Assembly: GCA_030248215.1 (NCBI GenBank)
Contig: JASANG010003380.1
Location: 299,501 to 363,500, forward strand
Direction: 5' to 3'
From: Enoplolaimus lenunculus
Lineage: Eukaryota > Nematoda > Enoplea > Enoplida > Thoracostomopsidae
Length of the DNA stretch: 64,000 nucleotides
This document shows, piece by piece, positions 1 through 10,400 of this stretch. The notes beneath the pieces were generated by a model, which was not told the DNA's origin, searched no databases, and saw only the letters and a list, made by a program, of their open reading frames with translations. Position 1 is the stretch's first letter, and the number at the start of each line of letters is the position of its first letter. The translations under genes and the position numbers were made by a program.

Positions 1-34
1 GTGGTTTTTGCCATCGTCAATTGACGCTTGCCGT
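1..34 (+). repeat. Left terminal inverted repeat
   Basis: The segment begins GTGGTTTTTGCCATCGTC and matches the reverse complement of 60252-60285 over all 34 bases. Similarity ends abruptly after base 34. It contains the palindromic core GTCAATTGAC, which also occurs in the subterminal motif. Confidence 0.9.
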
Positions 35-253
35 GTTGGGGTTTCACATTATGGTTTTATTAACAGCGTCTATACATTATTAATTGTTGATTTACGACTT
101 CTCTTTAAATTTTTGCACAAATTTCTTTAATTTTTATTTTGTCAAAAATTAAAGCAAGTAGGTGTAAACGTGGTTTTCGTGAATGGAAGAGTTTACAATA
201 CCTTTAATATTTTCGTCCGTGATCAACAGCTTCGGTGCAAAAATGTAACAACC

Positions 254-362
254 AATTGACACTTGCTGTATTTCACTGGGAACAGTAGTTGTCAACAGTG
301 CAATGTCTGTGTTTTCAATTGACAACTACTGGTAAAAATTTAATCTATATTGACAACTACTG
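254..362. repeat. Left subterminal motif cluster (CAATTGACAACTACTG type)
   Basis: Copies lie at about 254-270, 316-331 and 349-362 on the plus strand, and at 284-296 on the minus strand. The best copy, at 316, reads CAATTGACAACTACTG. The same motif clusters inside the right end. Repeated subterminal motifs of this kind often serve as transposase binding sites in other DNA transposon families; that role is inferred here. Confidence 0.7.
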
Positions 363-450
363 TTGCTTGTAATGGTCCCACTGACAGCCACTATATTGTG
401 GGGCGGGCGTAGAGGGGGAAGGAGAAGGAAAATGGCCCATGTATTAGAAT

Positions 451-591
451 CAGGGGCGGAACGTTTTTACTGTTGGACTGCAATCTTTAAGCTTTAGACT
501 ATTTTTTTGCTTGGCTTAGGCTTAGGCCTAGGCTAAGAAATATGCTCCTTACGCTTAGGATTAGGCTACTAGACTTACTGTTCCGGCCCTG
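451..591 (+). mobile_element. MITE, TTAGGC-rich family A
   Basis: The copy starts CAGGGGCGGAACG and ends CTGTTCCGGCCCTG, which are imperfect inverted ends. Its interior is rich in TTAGGC/CTTAGG. Relatives occur at 8638-8803, 30230-30500, 58675-58811 and, outside the giant element, at 61817-61991. Confidence 0.65.
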
Positions 592-780
592 TTTTAATAC
601 ATTGGCCAGGATAATTATCCACCGAAGGTGTGACTCTAAGGTACAAACAGGTATTCGACCTCTGCCTTTTCCACGAGCCCTACAAAAACTATAAAAAACA
701 TTTTTTTGTATCGCGCAATAGCTGAAAAAATGAATTTTAAAATATGCAGAATTTCGTCAAATTTTAATATTTTAATTGCT

Positions 781-890
781 TTTTAAAAAATTAAAAACCG
801 TGGGGTTTAAAGATAAAAAACAATTTTTAATAGCTTTTTAAAAAATTAAAAACCGTGGGGTTTAAAGATAAAAAACAATTTTTGGGTACA
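781..890. repeat. Tandem direct repeat, two units of about 58 bp
   Basis: The block reading AAAACCGTGGGGTTTAAAG with its A/T-rich surroundings is repeated immediately and almost exactly. No coding capacity is seen. Confidence 0.8.
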
Positions 891-894
891 TGAT

Positions 895-1860
895 TGGACC
901 GAAACAGTTCGCAGCCTTCCGTGGGCATATATTAAAATATAGTCCAGGTTTTTATTGCTGGTAAAATTTCAAAAACAACAAATTAAACATGAAACAATAA
1001 AAAATTGCACCCGGTGTATAGACAAATGTCATGGCCAAATCTCGACAAGGAAGACACAACCAAGTATACGTTAAACGATACTATATGAATGCGACGATAA
1101 AAAACAATGTATGAAGAACAAACGTCATGAACAATCAAATACAAGTGAAATAGCGCAATACATGACCAATACCTAAAATGAGTCTCATGTTTTATAAATA
1201 ATTCAATCTTGATTAAACCATAAAAACTAAACTTTGGCATGGCTACTTCCTCTTTTATAGACTCAGATTTTAATAAACCAGGTTATTTGCTATGTTTAGG
1301 CTTTCAATTAGGCTTAGGCTTAGTCTTAAAATTTTTTAAACACTTTAGGGTTAGTGTTAGGCTTATAGTTTAATCTACTGTTTATGCTGTTTATGCGGTT
1401 CTTGAACATGGACCTCTCACTTTCCTTTCATGAAGTCTCCACAATCAAACAGACCCGTTTATCGACATGAAAGGAAAACTTTAAATTTTTGGTTTGGGTC
1501 CGTTGTTGAAACTGCATATCCGAAGTGGATGAGATAGAACAATTTTTGCGCAGGATTGGACCAAAACAGATCGCAGCCTTCCGTGGGCAAATACAGTCCA
1601 GGTTTTATTGCGGGTATTAAATTTTAAAAACAACAAATTAAACATGAAACAATAAAAACTTGCACCCGGTGTATAAATAAAGACAAATGCTATGGATAAA
1701 AGCTCGGCAAGGAAGACACAACCAAGTATTAAACTGCAATACATGAATGCAACAAAAACAAAAAGGTATCCAGAACAAACGTTTATGAACAAACAAATAC
1801 AAGTGAAATATCGCAATACATGACCAATCCCTATAAAGTCAGTCTCATGTTCAACGGCAT
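895..1860. repeat. Diverged direct duplication (about 895-1225 and 1555-1860)
   Basis: Both copies share the block beginning CGCAGCCTTCCGTGGGCA and continue through AACAACAAATTAAACATGAA to GGAAGACACAACCAAGTAT, about 660 bp apart. Short minus-strand open frames exist in both copies but their reading is not conserved outside a hydrophobic stretch, so I treat the pair as non-coding repeat. Confidence 0.75.
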
Positions 1861-4130
1861 ACCAGTAGTAGTGGGACTACATGTCGAGCGAAAGTCGAAA
1901 ATACGACTTTATATACCGACACTCAATATTCATTAAGATAGGTTAATCCAAAAACTTTTAAAAGGCATGCCGAACAGAAACTAGGCATAGGCTCATGATT
2001 TAGGCTTAATTTTAGGCTAAAGGCTAAAACTTAAATAAAAACCAAGCATCTATAGTCATTTCTTTTTGAAAAACAAAGCAAAAATTCTGAACTTCATATG
2101 TTAAATATAGAAGTCTGGCTGCGTGAAACATATTTAATTCGTCCTACAAAATTGTATCCTAAAATTTTATTATCGTTTGCTGTTTTTTATACCTGCTGGG
2201 GGAATATCAACACATCAAACACGCTGATATTGTCCGAGCAGTTTGATAATAAACCCACACAACGCCAGAGTTTAAAAATGACAGGCGGTATAAAAAACTA
2301 AACAGTTGCAAGCAAAGTTTTTGAAGGTGTTCCAGTTTTTATAAAATGCTACCCTAAATTTTTCATACCCGAAAACCCTAAGCAATTTTAATATTGTGCA
2401 CAAACGCTTATCATAAAATACATAGATTCAAACTGCCGTAGTCGCTATAGCTGCTTTTTATATGCATATCTACTTTAGCAAAACAGTTTTAATATAGTCC
2501 TAATTTTATAGGCTTTTACAATTTTATGGCTTGTTGCTAAGAGTTTTAAAACCCCAATGCGAGGCTCACGCAAGGAAACAAACTTCGTTGAGTTGAATTG
2601 TTTTTCGTGCGCCAAAATCCTATTCGTTTCGACACAACAAAATAGACAGCGTACCGCAAACTTTAAAGTATAAACACCAATATGAACTGTAAAAAACGCA
2701 GGATACAATAAAACTTTCCAGGCATTTTTTTCATTTTATCACAAAAAAGGAAAAACCAAAACATGGCTATTGTACAATTAAAATGCATGAAAACATATCA
2801 AGCACCATAAACGTGAAAATATTTTTTCTTGTAAAGTCGATCTGCATTACTGGTTTTTTGGGAGGACTCTAAACACAATTGGACTCAGCTTCACGCAAGA
2901 ACAAAGTGCGTAGAATGGTTTATACTTTGTCTAAACTTTCATGGATCCCAAGTGGGAACCTTGATATGAGAACTTAAAAATCAATTGATTATCTTTAAAT
3001 TTAAATTTGGTCGCGGAAACACTAAGGGAGGTAAGCTCAAATATGCCACAATTTTCAAAATCTCATCAACTTTGAGCAAACGCCGGCTGGAGGGGATAAC
3101 GAAAAAGACCCCCAGTTTAAAGGTTACTTTTTTCACAGGGGTGAGTAAGTTTGAAAACCAATTGATTATACACGCTGAAAATGCCCCCTTTTATAAAAAT
3201 TTCTCAACAAATATCCTAAATAAACATTGGTCCAAATGACAGATATGGGTATGCCCATTGCGAGACGTTGAAACAGTAAATGTCACAACCCATACATAGC
3301 CAAGGTTTATGAAAGGCAGTAAAAAATAACAAGTACTGAAGGTAAGAAATTCAACACTTTGCAGGATGACTATAAAAGACTCGAAACCTTTTGATGGGGC
3401 CCCAGTTTCTAAACGCTACATGTAAATTTTTCGCATCCCAAAACCCTAAAGCAAATACCTAGAATGTACAAACACTATTTATTCCTAGACTCAAACAGCA
3501 ATAGTTGGTATAGCTAATTTTATAGGCAAGTTTAGCAGATTAGCTTTAATTTAAAAAAATTTGTGTGAACAATTTCACAACTTAGCTGGGACTTTTGCGT
3601 TGCTTTTATTAAAAAACACTAAAGCCAAAAACAAAACAGTGAATTTTTAGGGTGGTTTGCAAACTTTATTCAAAGCCTATTTTAAACCACCGCGCATATG
3701 AAAAAATATAAAAGCTAGAAGTATTAATGTCTTTTAATATATAAAGCATGTATACCGAAGCCGTCAGCGTGCGGTCTAGACTTGTATTCTCAATTCGGTT
3801 TTTCACTAAAAAGTTTGCTAAAAGTTATGAATCGGATATATAATAAAAAAACAAGGCACATACTTTAAACGGCAGGCAAGAGATTTGAGGAGATACAAAC
3901 CATATAAAATAAATTGCACAAAAACAGTTCATGTTTACATATTTTGTCCAACAGAAATAAAATACTTCCTTTTTCGTTTTCCCGGTAGATGTTGCGGCGA
4001 TGCTTAAAAATATAGAAAATATAGTTTTATGTGCTAGCCACAATTTTGTAAGGCGGCTTTGGTAAAAAGACTTTTTTTAAAACCGAATCCTAAGCTTTTG
4101 CCTAAGCCTAAACGCTAATCCTAAATCCTA
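1861..4130. other. Left-arm stretch without a recognisable gene
   Basis: AT-rich DNA with scattered TTAGGC-like words. Short open frames on both strands have compositions expected by chance, and I saw no convincing exon with splice sites. Confidence 0.5.
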
Positions 4131-4134
4131 ACTT

Positions 4135-4329
4135 GATTTAATATGTACGGAAGGAAGTGTACAAGAGCGAGACGATGCCAAATTAATGGATTTTATAAAT
4201 AATATATTTAAAATTAAAACAGAGCCGAAAGTTACGCTACGTGAGAACAAGTTGAAGGTAAAAACAAGCGAAGCGGGTGAGAAGCTATCCGCCAACGATA
4301 TTTTTTCTTTTAAACACAAAATTTTCTAA
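4135..4329 (+). pseudogene. Possible terminal exon fragment, highly charged
   Basis: A plus-strand frame of about 64 codons is bounded upstream by a stop and ends in TAA. Its charged composition looks coding, including IKTEPKVTLRENKLKVK. There is no initiating ATG or good splice acceptor at its left edge, where TTAGGC-type MITE-like sequence begins, so it may be the broken end of an older gene. The product is not recognised. Confidence 0.25.
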
Positions 4330-4499
4330 AAGTTTATTTTCGGTTCATGAAGAGGTTAAAATAGATTTATTAATTCTCAAGCGCAGTATTAAATGTTTTG
4401 ATAGCCTTGTTGCCGCCTAAAAGCTCGCCCATTCTATAAAATATTTGCTCTATTTTAAGTTTATAGCGGCCTGTCCGTTGAGAGACAATAGAACTGTTG

Positions 4500-4700
4500 G
4501 AATTGCAGAATTAGGAACTTAAGCTTAGGCTTAGGCTTGCTTAGGATAAACCGTATGTTTAGGCTTAGGCTTAGGCTTACGATTGTGCTATAACGTATGT
4601 TTAGGCTTAGGGTTAGGCTTATCGGCTTACGCTTAGGCTTAAGATTGTGCTATAACGTATGTTTAGGCTTAGGCTTATCGGCTTAGGCTTAGGTTTCGTA
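4500..4700. repeat. TTAGGC-rich tract
   Basis: Several direct units reading GTATGTTTAGGCTTAGGCTT separated by GATTGTGCTATAAC. It resembles the interior of the family A MITEs, locally multiplied. The TTAGGC word equals the nematode telomere unit, but the tract is interspersed and imperfect and is not a telomere. Confidence 0.6.
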
Positions 4701-5074
4701 GACTTTCTCCTATAGTGAAACATGAGCCAAATTTTTCAAACGGAATACTTCTATGTGTATACGAATATAATGGGCGTTTGATGAACCAATAAAAATTACA
4801 AAATTCTAGCTAAAAAGTTCCAAAGCCGTCCAGACAAAACCGCAAACGCTGCTTGTTGGTTAACGTTTTCATAAATTGCAACCCTTTCTTTACTCACCCA
4901 GATTCCCCATCCATTAACCCACCCCCGTCAAAAATTGTTGCACCCGCCTCTAACCGCTTATGCATCAAATTTCAAGCAAGATGGTTCATGTTTAAAGCAT
5001 AATCGAAACTTAAGCCAAAAGCTAAACGTAAACACAAACCAAATTAATATAATACGCCTAAGCTTAAGACTAAC

Positions 5075-5198
5075 TTAAATTCTCTAAGTACCTGATCAAT
5101 CCGCCCCAATCTCCAAGTTTGTGGGTCCCCTTTATTATGGACTGATTCCTTACTTTCCAAGTCAACGCTCAACTTTCTTTTTCGTTTTCTCGGTACAT
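5075..5198 (-). pseudogene. Decayed gene-start cassette, copy 1
   Basis: On the minus strand TTTTTTAAGCGTCGCCACAAT precedes an ATG reading MYRENEKES followed by a stop. Further on in the same frame is LGDWGGLIRYLEN. Copy 2 (ATG at 5853) and copy 3 (ATG at 6882) keep the same order and frame, so an ancestral short open frame seems to have been duplicated and then decayed. Product unknown. Confidence 0.4.
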
Positions 5199-5714
5199 AT
5201 TGTGGCGACGCTTAAAAAACAAGACAATATATAGTTCATGCTAGGCCCAGGCTTATAGGCTGCTGGCTAAAAGTGGGATCACGCAGGGAAAGAACAAATT
5301 TTTCCATTTTTTCATTTTCTTCTGGAAAAAGAAAAAAATCTGGTCATATTTTTTCCGGAAAAACTCTGCTAACAAGTATATATGTTTAAGGGACGCTACA
5401 GCACATATGTTAATGTCTGCAGCTTATTTTATTAAATTTTACGCTGCTAGGATTAGCCAACCACAATCATATAAAATTTCTGCCGACTGTATATATAAAC
5501 CGCGAGTTTGTCCTCTGTATGTTTTTGTTTCGGCCCTTCACCTTCGCTAGGAACTTTTGCCAAAAAACATTACACACCACTCATGCATTAAATTTCAAGC
5601 AAGCATATATGGTCTATGTTTAAAGTATCAATCTAAACTTAAACTAAAACCTAAGCCTAAACGCATCTATTTAATCTTATAAGCATACGCTTCCCTAAGC
5701 TTAAGACTAGCTTC

Positions 5715-5853
5715 AATTCTCTAAGTGCCTGATCAATCCACCCTCATCTCCAAGGTTGCAGGTCCCCATTATTAACGTGGACTGATAATTAGTACATATA
5801 CTTAAATTCCAAGTCATTTACGCTCAACTTTCTTTTTCGTTTTCCCGGTACAT
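5715..5853 (-). pseudogene. Decayed gene-start cassette, copy 2
   Basis: The minus strand reads a TATA-like CTATTTATAG, then TTTTAAGCGTCGCC, then ATG with MYRENEKES. Stops follow, and the frame later resumes as LGDEGGLIRHLEN. The flanking 140 bp downstream also matches copy 1, so the duplicated unit is roughly 270-300 bp or more. Confidence 0.4.
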
Positions 5854-6555
5854 GTTGTGGCGACGCTTAAAACAAGACTATAAATAGTAGTTCAACCCAA
5901 AGTCTCGTAGGCTCGAAAATTGTTGCCCCACATTTAAAGCATAAACTTACGGTACAGTAATTTACGTAGACAACAAACTATGGCACATTTAACTCATGTG
6001 CAAGTCCTATATCTTTACATATGTACAATGAATAAAATATGTATGTATCCAAAAATTTGTGACAGCTTACGATTATATACCGTAGGAGAAATGGTGGCCT
6101 AGAATTTTCAATCTGCCATGCGAGATTCACATTCCAAGAAAATAAGTTTTACTTAAAACAAAAAAGTTATCAAAACGCGTTAACCGGTTCTTGAGATACT
6201 CGTGAGACCGACAGACGAACCGATCCACAGACAGACGGACATCCGCATTTCGACCCCCGAGTATATATACAAAAACATAAAACTCTTCGCAAATCTTTGA
6301 GCTAGTTTCGTTTTTTCAATAAACATGCCTCACGGCATGTAGTCTAGATTCCCTTCCTAAGCATTAAAACATAATTTTTAAATAAAAACTAAAAACAGAA
6401 TTGCACAAATAAAAAATAAACCTGCATGCACAATCATTCACAGCTTATCCAATTCTAAATGAGGTGTAGTATATATGCTATTCATATTGAAAAAGCTGAC
6501 ACACAAGAAACATCTGTTTTTTTATTTCCACAGACCCGAATAGCGTTCTGTGTTC

Positions 6556-6882
6556 TCAAACCCCAAGTCCGAAAACAGCCAAACATGTTTCTGGGTGAAA
6601 GTAAACTAAAAATAAGGACGGAAAATTTTTCTGCGACGGCGGGTTAGTTTTTCCAGCCAACCCTTTAGTACAAAACCATGGAGAGTATACAACTGGAATA
6701 ATGTTTAAGTTTATGTCTTGCATCCAGTCTCCAAGTACCTCAATCCCTCTTCCCGAATCTCCAACTTCGCAGATCCCTATCCTTAAATATGAACCCGAAC
6801 CCATATGTTTAAATTTACGTACTTATACTTTTACTTTCTGACCCATTAACATTAAACTTCTGTGTTCGTTGTCGCGGTACAT
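6556..6882 (-). pseudogene. Decayed gene-start cassette, copy 3, longest open tail
   Basis: TTTTAAGCGTCGCCACAAC precedes ATG reading MYRDNEHRSLMLMGQKVKV, then one stop. The same frame continues open for about 80 codons from 6804 to 6556, including GICEVGDSGRGIEVL, which aligns with the LGDEGG segments of copies 1 and 2. It could be a real short gene using the later ATG, but it is more likely a relic. No family recognised. Confidence 0.35.
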
Positions 6883-7455
6883 GTTGTGGCGACGCTTAAA
6901 ATAGGACTTTAGATTGCGTTAAACGTCACAATCAAGAAATAACCCACAGGTTGATAAGCAAGTTGCCATCTGCAATTTCGCATTTACGGTAGAACAACAA
7001 AATTAGTCATGATTTTAGGCTCACTGATACTTCGGAGTCTTAAAAAGGCTTATTCAAAACTTGTGACGATTTCAAAACTGCAGAATATCCCTAGCAAAAT
7101 TTGGCTATGTGGGGAAAGTTAATTTGAAATAGATTTTCGGTGCGTTGGTCTAAAATACAAATTTTGTTTTTCTATACTTGCATAAATTGAAATACAACTA
7201 AACTGTGAAAAAAATAGTAAATTATGTCTTTTATAGTTGAATTTTTACGAACGTTTAATATACCAACAACAATTTTGTGTTTTAAAAGTGATGTTGAATT
7301 TAGAATCATATGATATGATATCTTTAAAAGAAGGATGAATAGTTTGGTTTGTATTAAAAAAGAACAGAGCCGGAGCAGCCACCCCATACCCCCATTTTGG
7401 GGCCCATCCCTAAATAGGCCGTCACCCTAACCGGTTGAAATAAACCGCCGGAATT

Positions 7456-10400
7456 TTAAAATGCGTCTGGCTTCTTGCTAGCTTCGCTCGCGAGTTTGCG
7501 GACCCATACCATAGAATTTGGCGGGAGCCCAACCTCTGTCTGTGCCGGCACTGAAAAACAACTACCTATACTTTTACCTGTACAAAATTTGGCATCTGTA
7601 GCAAATCCTTGTTTGCAATGGCACCGATAGCTTCCAAACATATTCTGGCAAACTTTTTTATTTAAACATGGCTTTGGCTCTGCTAGACATTCATTCACAT
7701 CTATAAAGTATATTATAGCTGATTTATGCATGTTTTTACCATAGCGTATAGTGTACTACAGAACATCACAAACTCAAGCTAAAATTCGGTACTTTAGTTC
7801 AAGGTGTAACCGGATATCCGTTTCCGTTTTAGTTGAAAATCGGTGTACGTTCCGTTTCCGTTATAGAAATATATACCGGAACTTCTGTTAATATTTTCAC
7901 GCTCAAGATTAGTTTCATCTTGTTTATTTTTCATTATAAATATGTATTAATACACTGCAATTGTTCGAAATGAAATAAAAATTACGAAATCAATCGCCTC
8001 TTTAAAAATTCGGGGCTTCTGCAGTTTTCTTCAAAATTTTAGAAATACCAGTGAATGTTTCCACTCCTGAATATTAGGTTGTGTTTGCGGAATTATAAAA
8101 ACAACTTTGAAACATTATATACTTCTATATCCGTTTTTGCTTCCTATTTTGCTATTCGTTTACACCCTCGCACATAATAAAACAAAACGCTAGTATGGAT
8201 AAATCTTTCAGCACTAGCGGCGAGTCAAAATATAAAAGACATTGACCTGCATAGGCACAATTTTTGGTCGCTTTGCAAAAATATTTGTACACTCCAGCAT
8301 AACTCATTTTTGGTATTGTTTTTTGAGAAGTCGAAGATGATGGGCGCGAGTTAGTTTGCGAGGATCCGCCGTCATCTTTTTCTGTAAACAACCACATATA
8401 CAATTTTGCAAGTTCGTACAATTTTGCTTCATTCGATTTATTGAACAAAATTATATTCAGTGTTGCCGAACCCTAAACAAACGTTGACTCGTGCCTCTGG
8501 AACCGCTCGAATAAAGGAGCCGCACCACGGTAAAAGTTATACGTTGAAAACCATCAGGTCAAACTGAGTACGAACATGCCAAACCAACATATTTGCAAAA
8601 AAATAGTTTCTGTGAATATTCGGGCCATGTAAAGATCAAGGGAGAAACGTTTTTCCGTGGTACTAGAAAAGAGCAAGCTTAAGCTTTAGACCAATTTTTT
8701 TGCTCGGTTTAGGTTTTAGGCTTAGGCTTAGGCTTAGGAATATGCTCATTCTTTTATGCTTAGGCTTAGGCTTAGGCGTTGGAATATGCTTTGTCCACCC
8801 CTGTTCTTTACATTGGCCGAATTTTCAAACCCTTGCTTATTTTCCCCCACTCCGGTTTTTTATATTTTTCATATTCCTTGCATACGCCTTGATTGAGGAT
8901 TATCCGGTACGAGCAGTTCTACTATTTTCAACAACACAGGATACAGGATTGATGGGATACAGCTACTATCACCCCATGGATATAGATCGTCCATTGTTAA
9001 ATCTGTCTGGGTTTTAAAGTTATCCAAAGATATGAACTCAGTCCTCCGCCTCTCATACAGCAGAATGGCATAAAACCGAAAAAACAAAACAAAATATAAA
9101 ACACATATGATATCGAAGCCTCAGAATATTTTATATGTTTTGCGTCCAAACATTTAAATAATATATTTTATTGAAAATACTGCTACAGAATACGGCGAAG
9201 CGGCATTATGCACGAAAGTAGATATTAAAGAAACCGGGTATATGTGTGGGGGCAGCTGTGGAAGGTAGCATGTTCTGCATTAAAACATTGTATTTGACAG
9301 GAGAAGCGTTTCGTCAGCCAGGGATAGGCTTACATTACAATTACGGTCCTGATAATTGCGCATTCCGAACTTATCTTTTGCATTTTCAAACATGACCCTA
9401 GAAGATCAAGCCTATGCCCAAGTGTCACCGTACGGATAAGGATACAATCAGCCTATGCCTAATGCTAAGCCTAAACAAAAACTATTCTAAATCTTTTACT
9501 TTTATGTATTGTACGCCTGCAGAAACACGCTCCTCTCCTCAGCTATAATGGATGAAACACAGTTAACCAAAAATGTAGGAATTAGTTTATTATTTTCCAC
9601 AAAATATTTCTCAGAGGATGCAATATCATTTCTTAAAATGAATTAATTATATACGTAACAGTTGTTTGAAAAATAATATAACTATTAGACAGGAGTTGTA
9701 TGAAAAATTTAAACGGTATTGTAGCGTAGGTTTTTTAACCGAAAATCAATACTAAACGTTTTGTGCTTACCACGGTACTCCGGATTTCGAGGATTCGCTC
9801 CAGGATTTTGGTCTTGAAAACCTTCAAGACATTCACATTTGCGCAACTGAAATCGGAAGCTTTCGATTAAATTTGGACGGTTACAAATAAAAAAGAATTA
9901 ATTTTAAAAGTTATCATGGCATATTAACAAAAAAGCATAAAAATACGAAAAAATTCATTAATAAAATTTTATGGAACTTCTGTCAAAAGTTCTACTGGAG
10001 CGTTGGTCGATTAATACCACGCAGCAAGGGCAATCCAAAAATTATACGCAGCTGAAGGTAAAAACATAGGCAGACACGGCTGTTGCCCTGAACAGATATA
10101 TAGGTATAAAACGGACAACAACTGAATATATCTCTACGAACATAGGTTGCATTATAATTTGCATTCCGTATTAAAAGGGAAAATCTAGAATTTTTAAAAT
10201 TTTATTTAGTTCACCTGTACGGTTTCTCATGCAAAATTCAAATTCCTAAAAACTATTGTTCAGCTGTTTGAAAACCTATCGTTAACTGGCGATATGTATA
10301 TACTACACATTTGAGAATACAAGCCGTAAATTTTAGACATACTTCTGCTATATAAAGTAGGGGTTTCACACTTACTATTGGCATTAAACCAATACACATT

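Noticed and set aside
4500-4700. TTAGGC tract as a telomere
   Set aside because: The tract is short, imperfect, internal and belongs to the interior of a dispersed MITE family.
7553-7577. A 27-bp intron between the last EGF and the C-terminal tail
   Set aside because: It is too short to splice, a multiple of three and open in frame, so the last exon is read continuously from 7700 to 7456.
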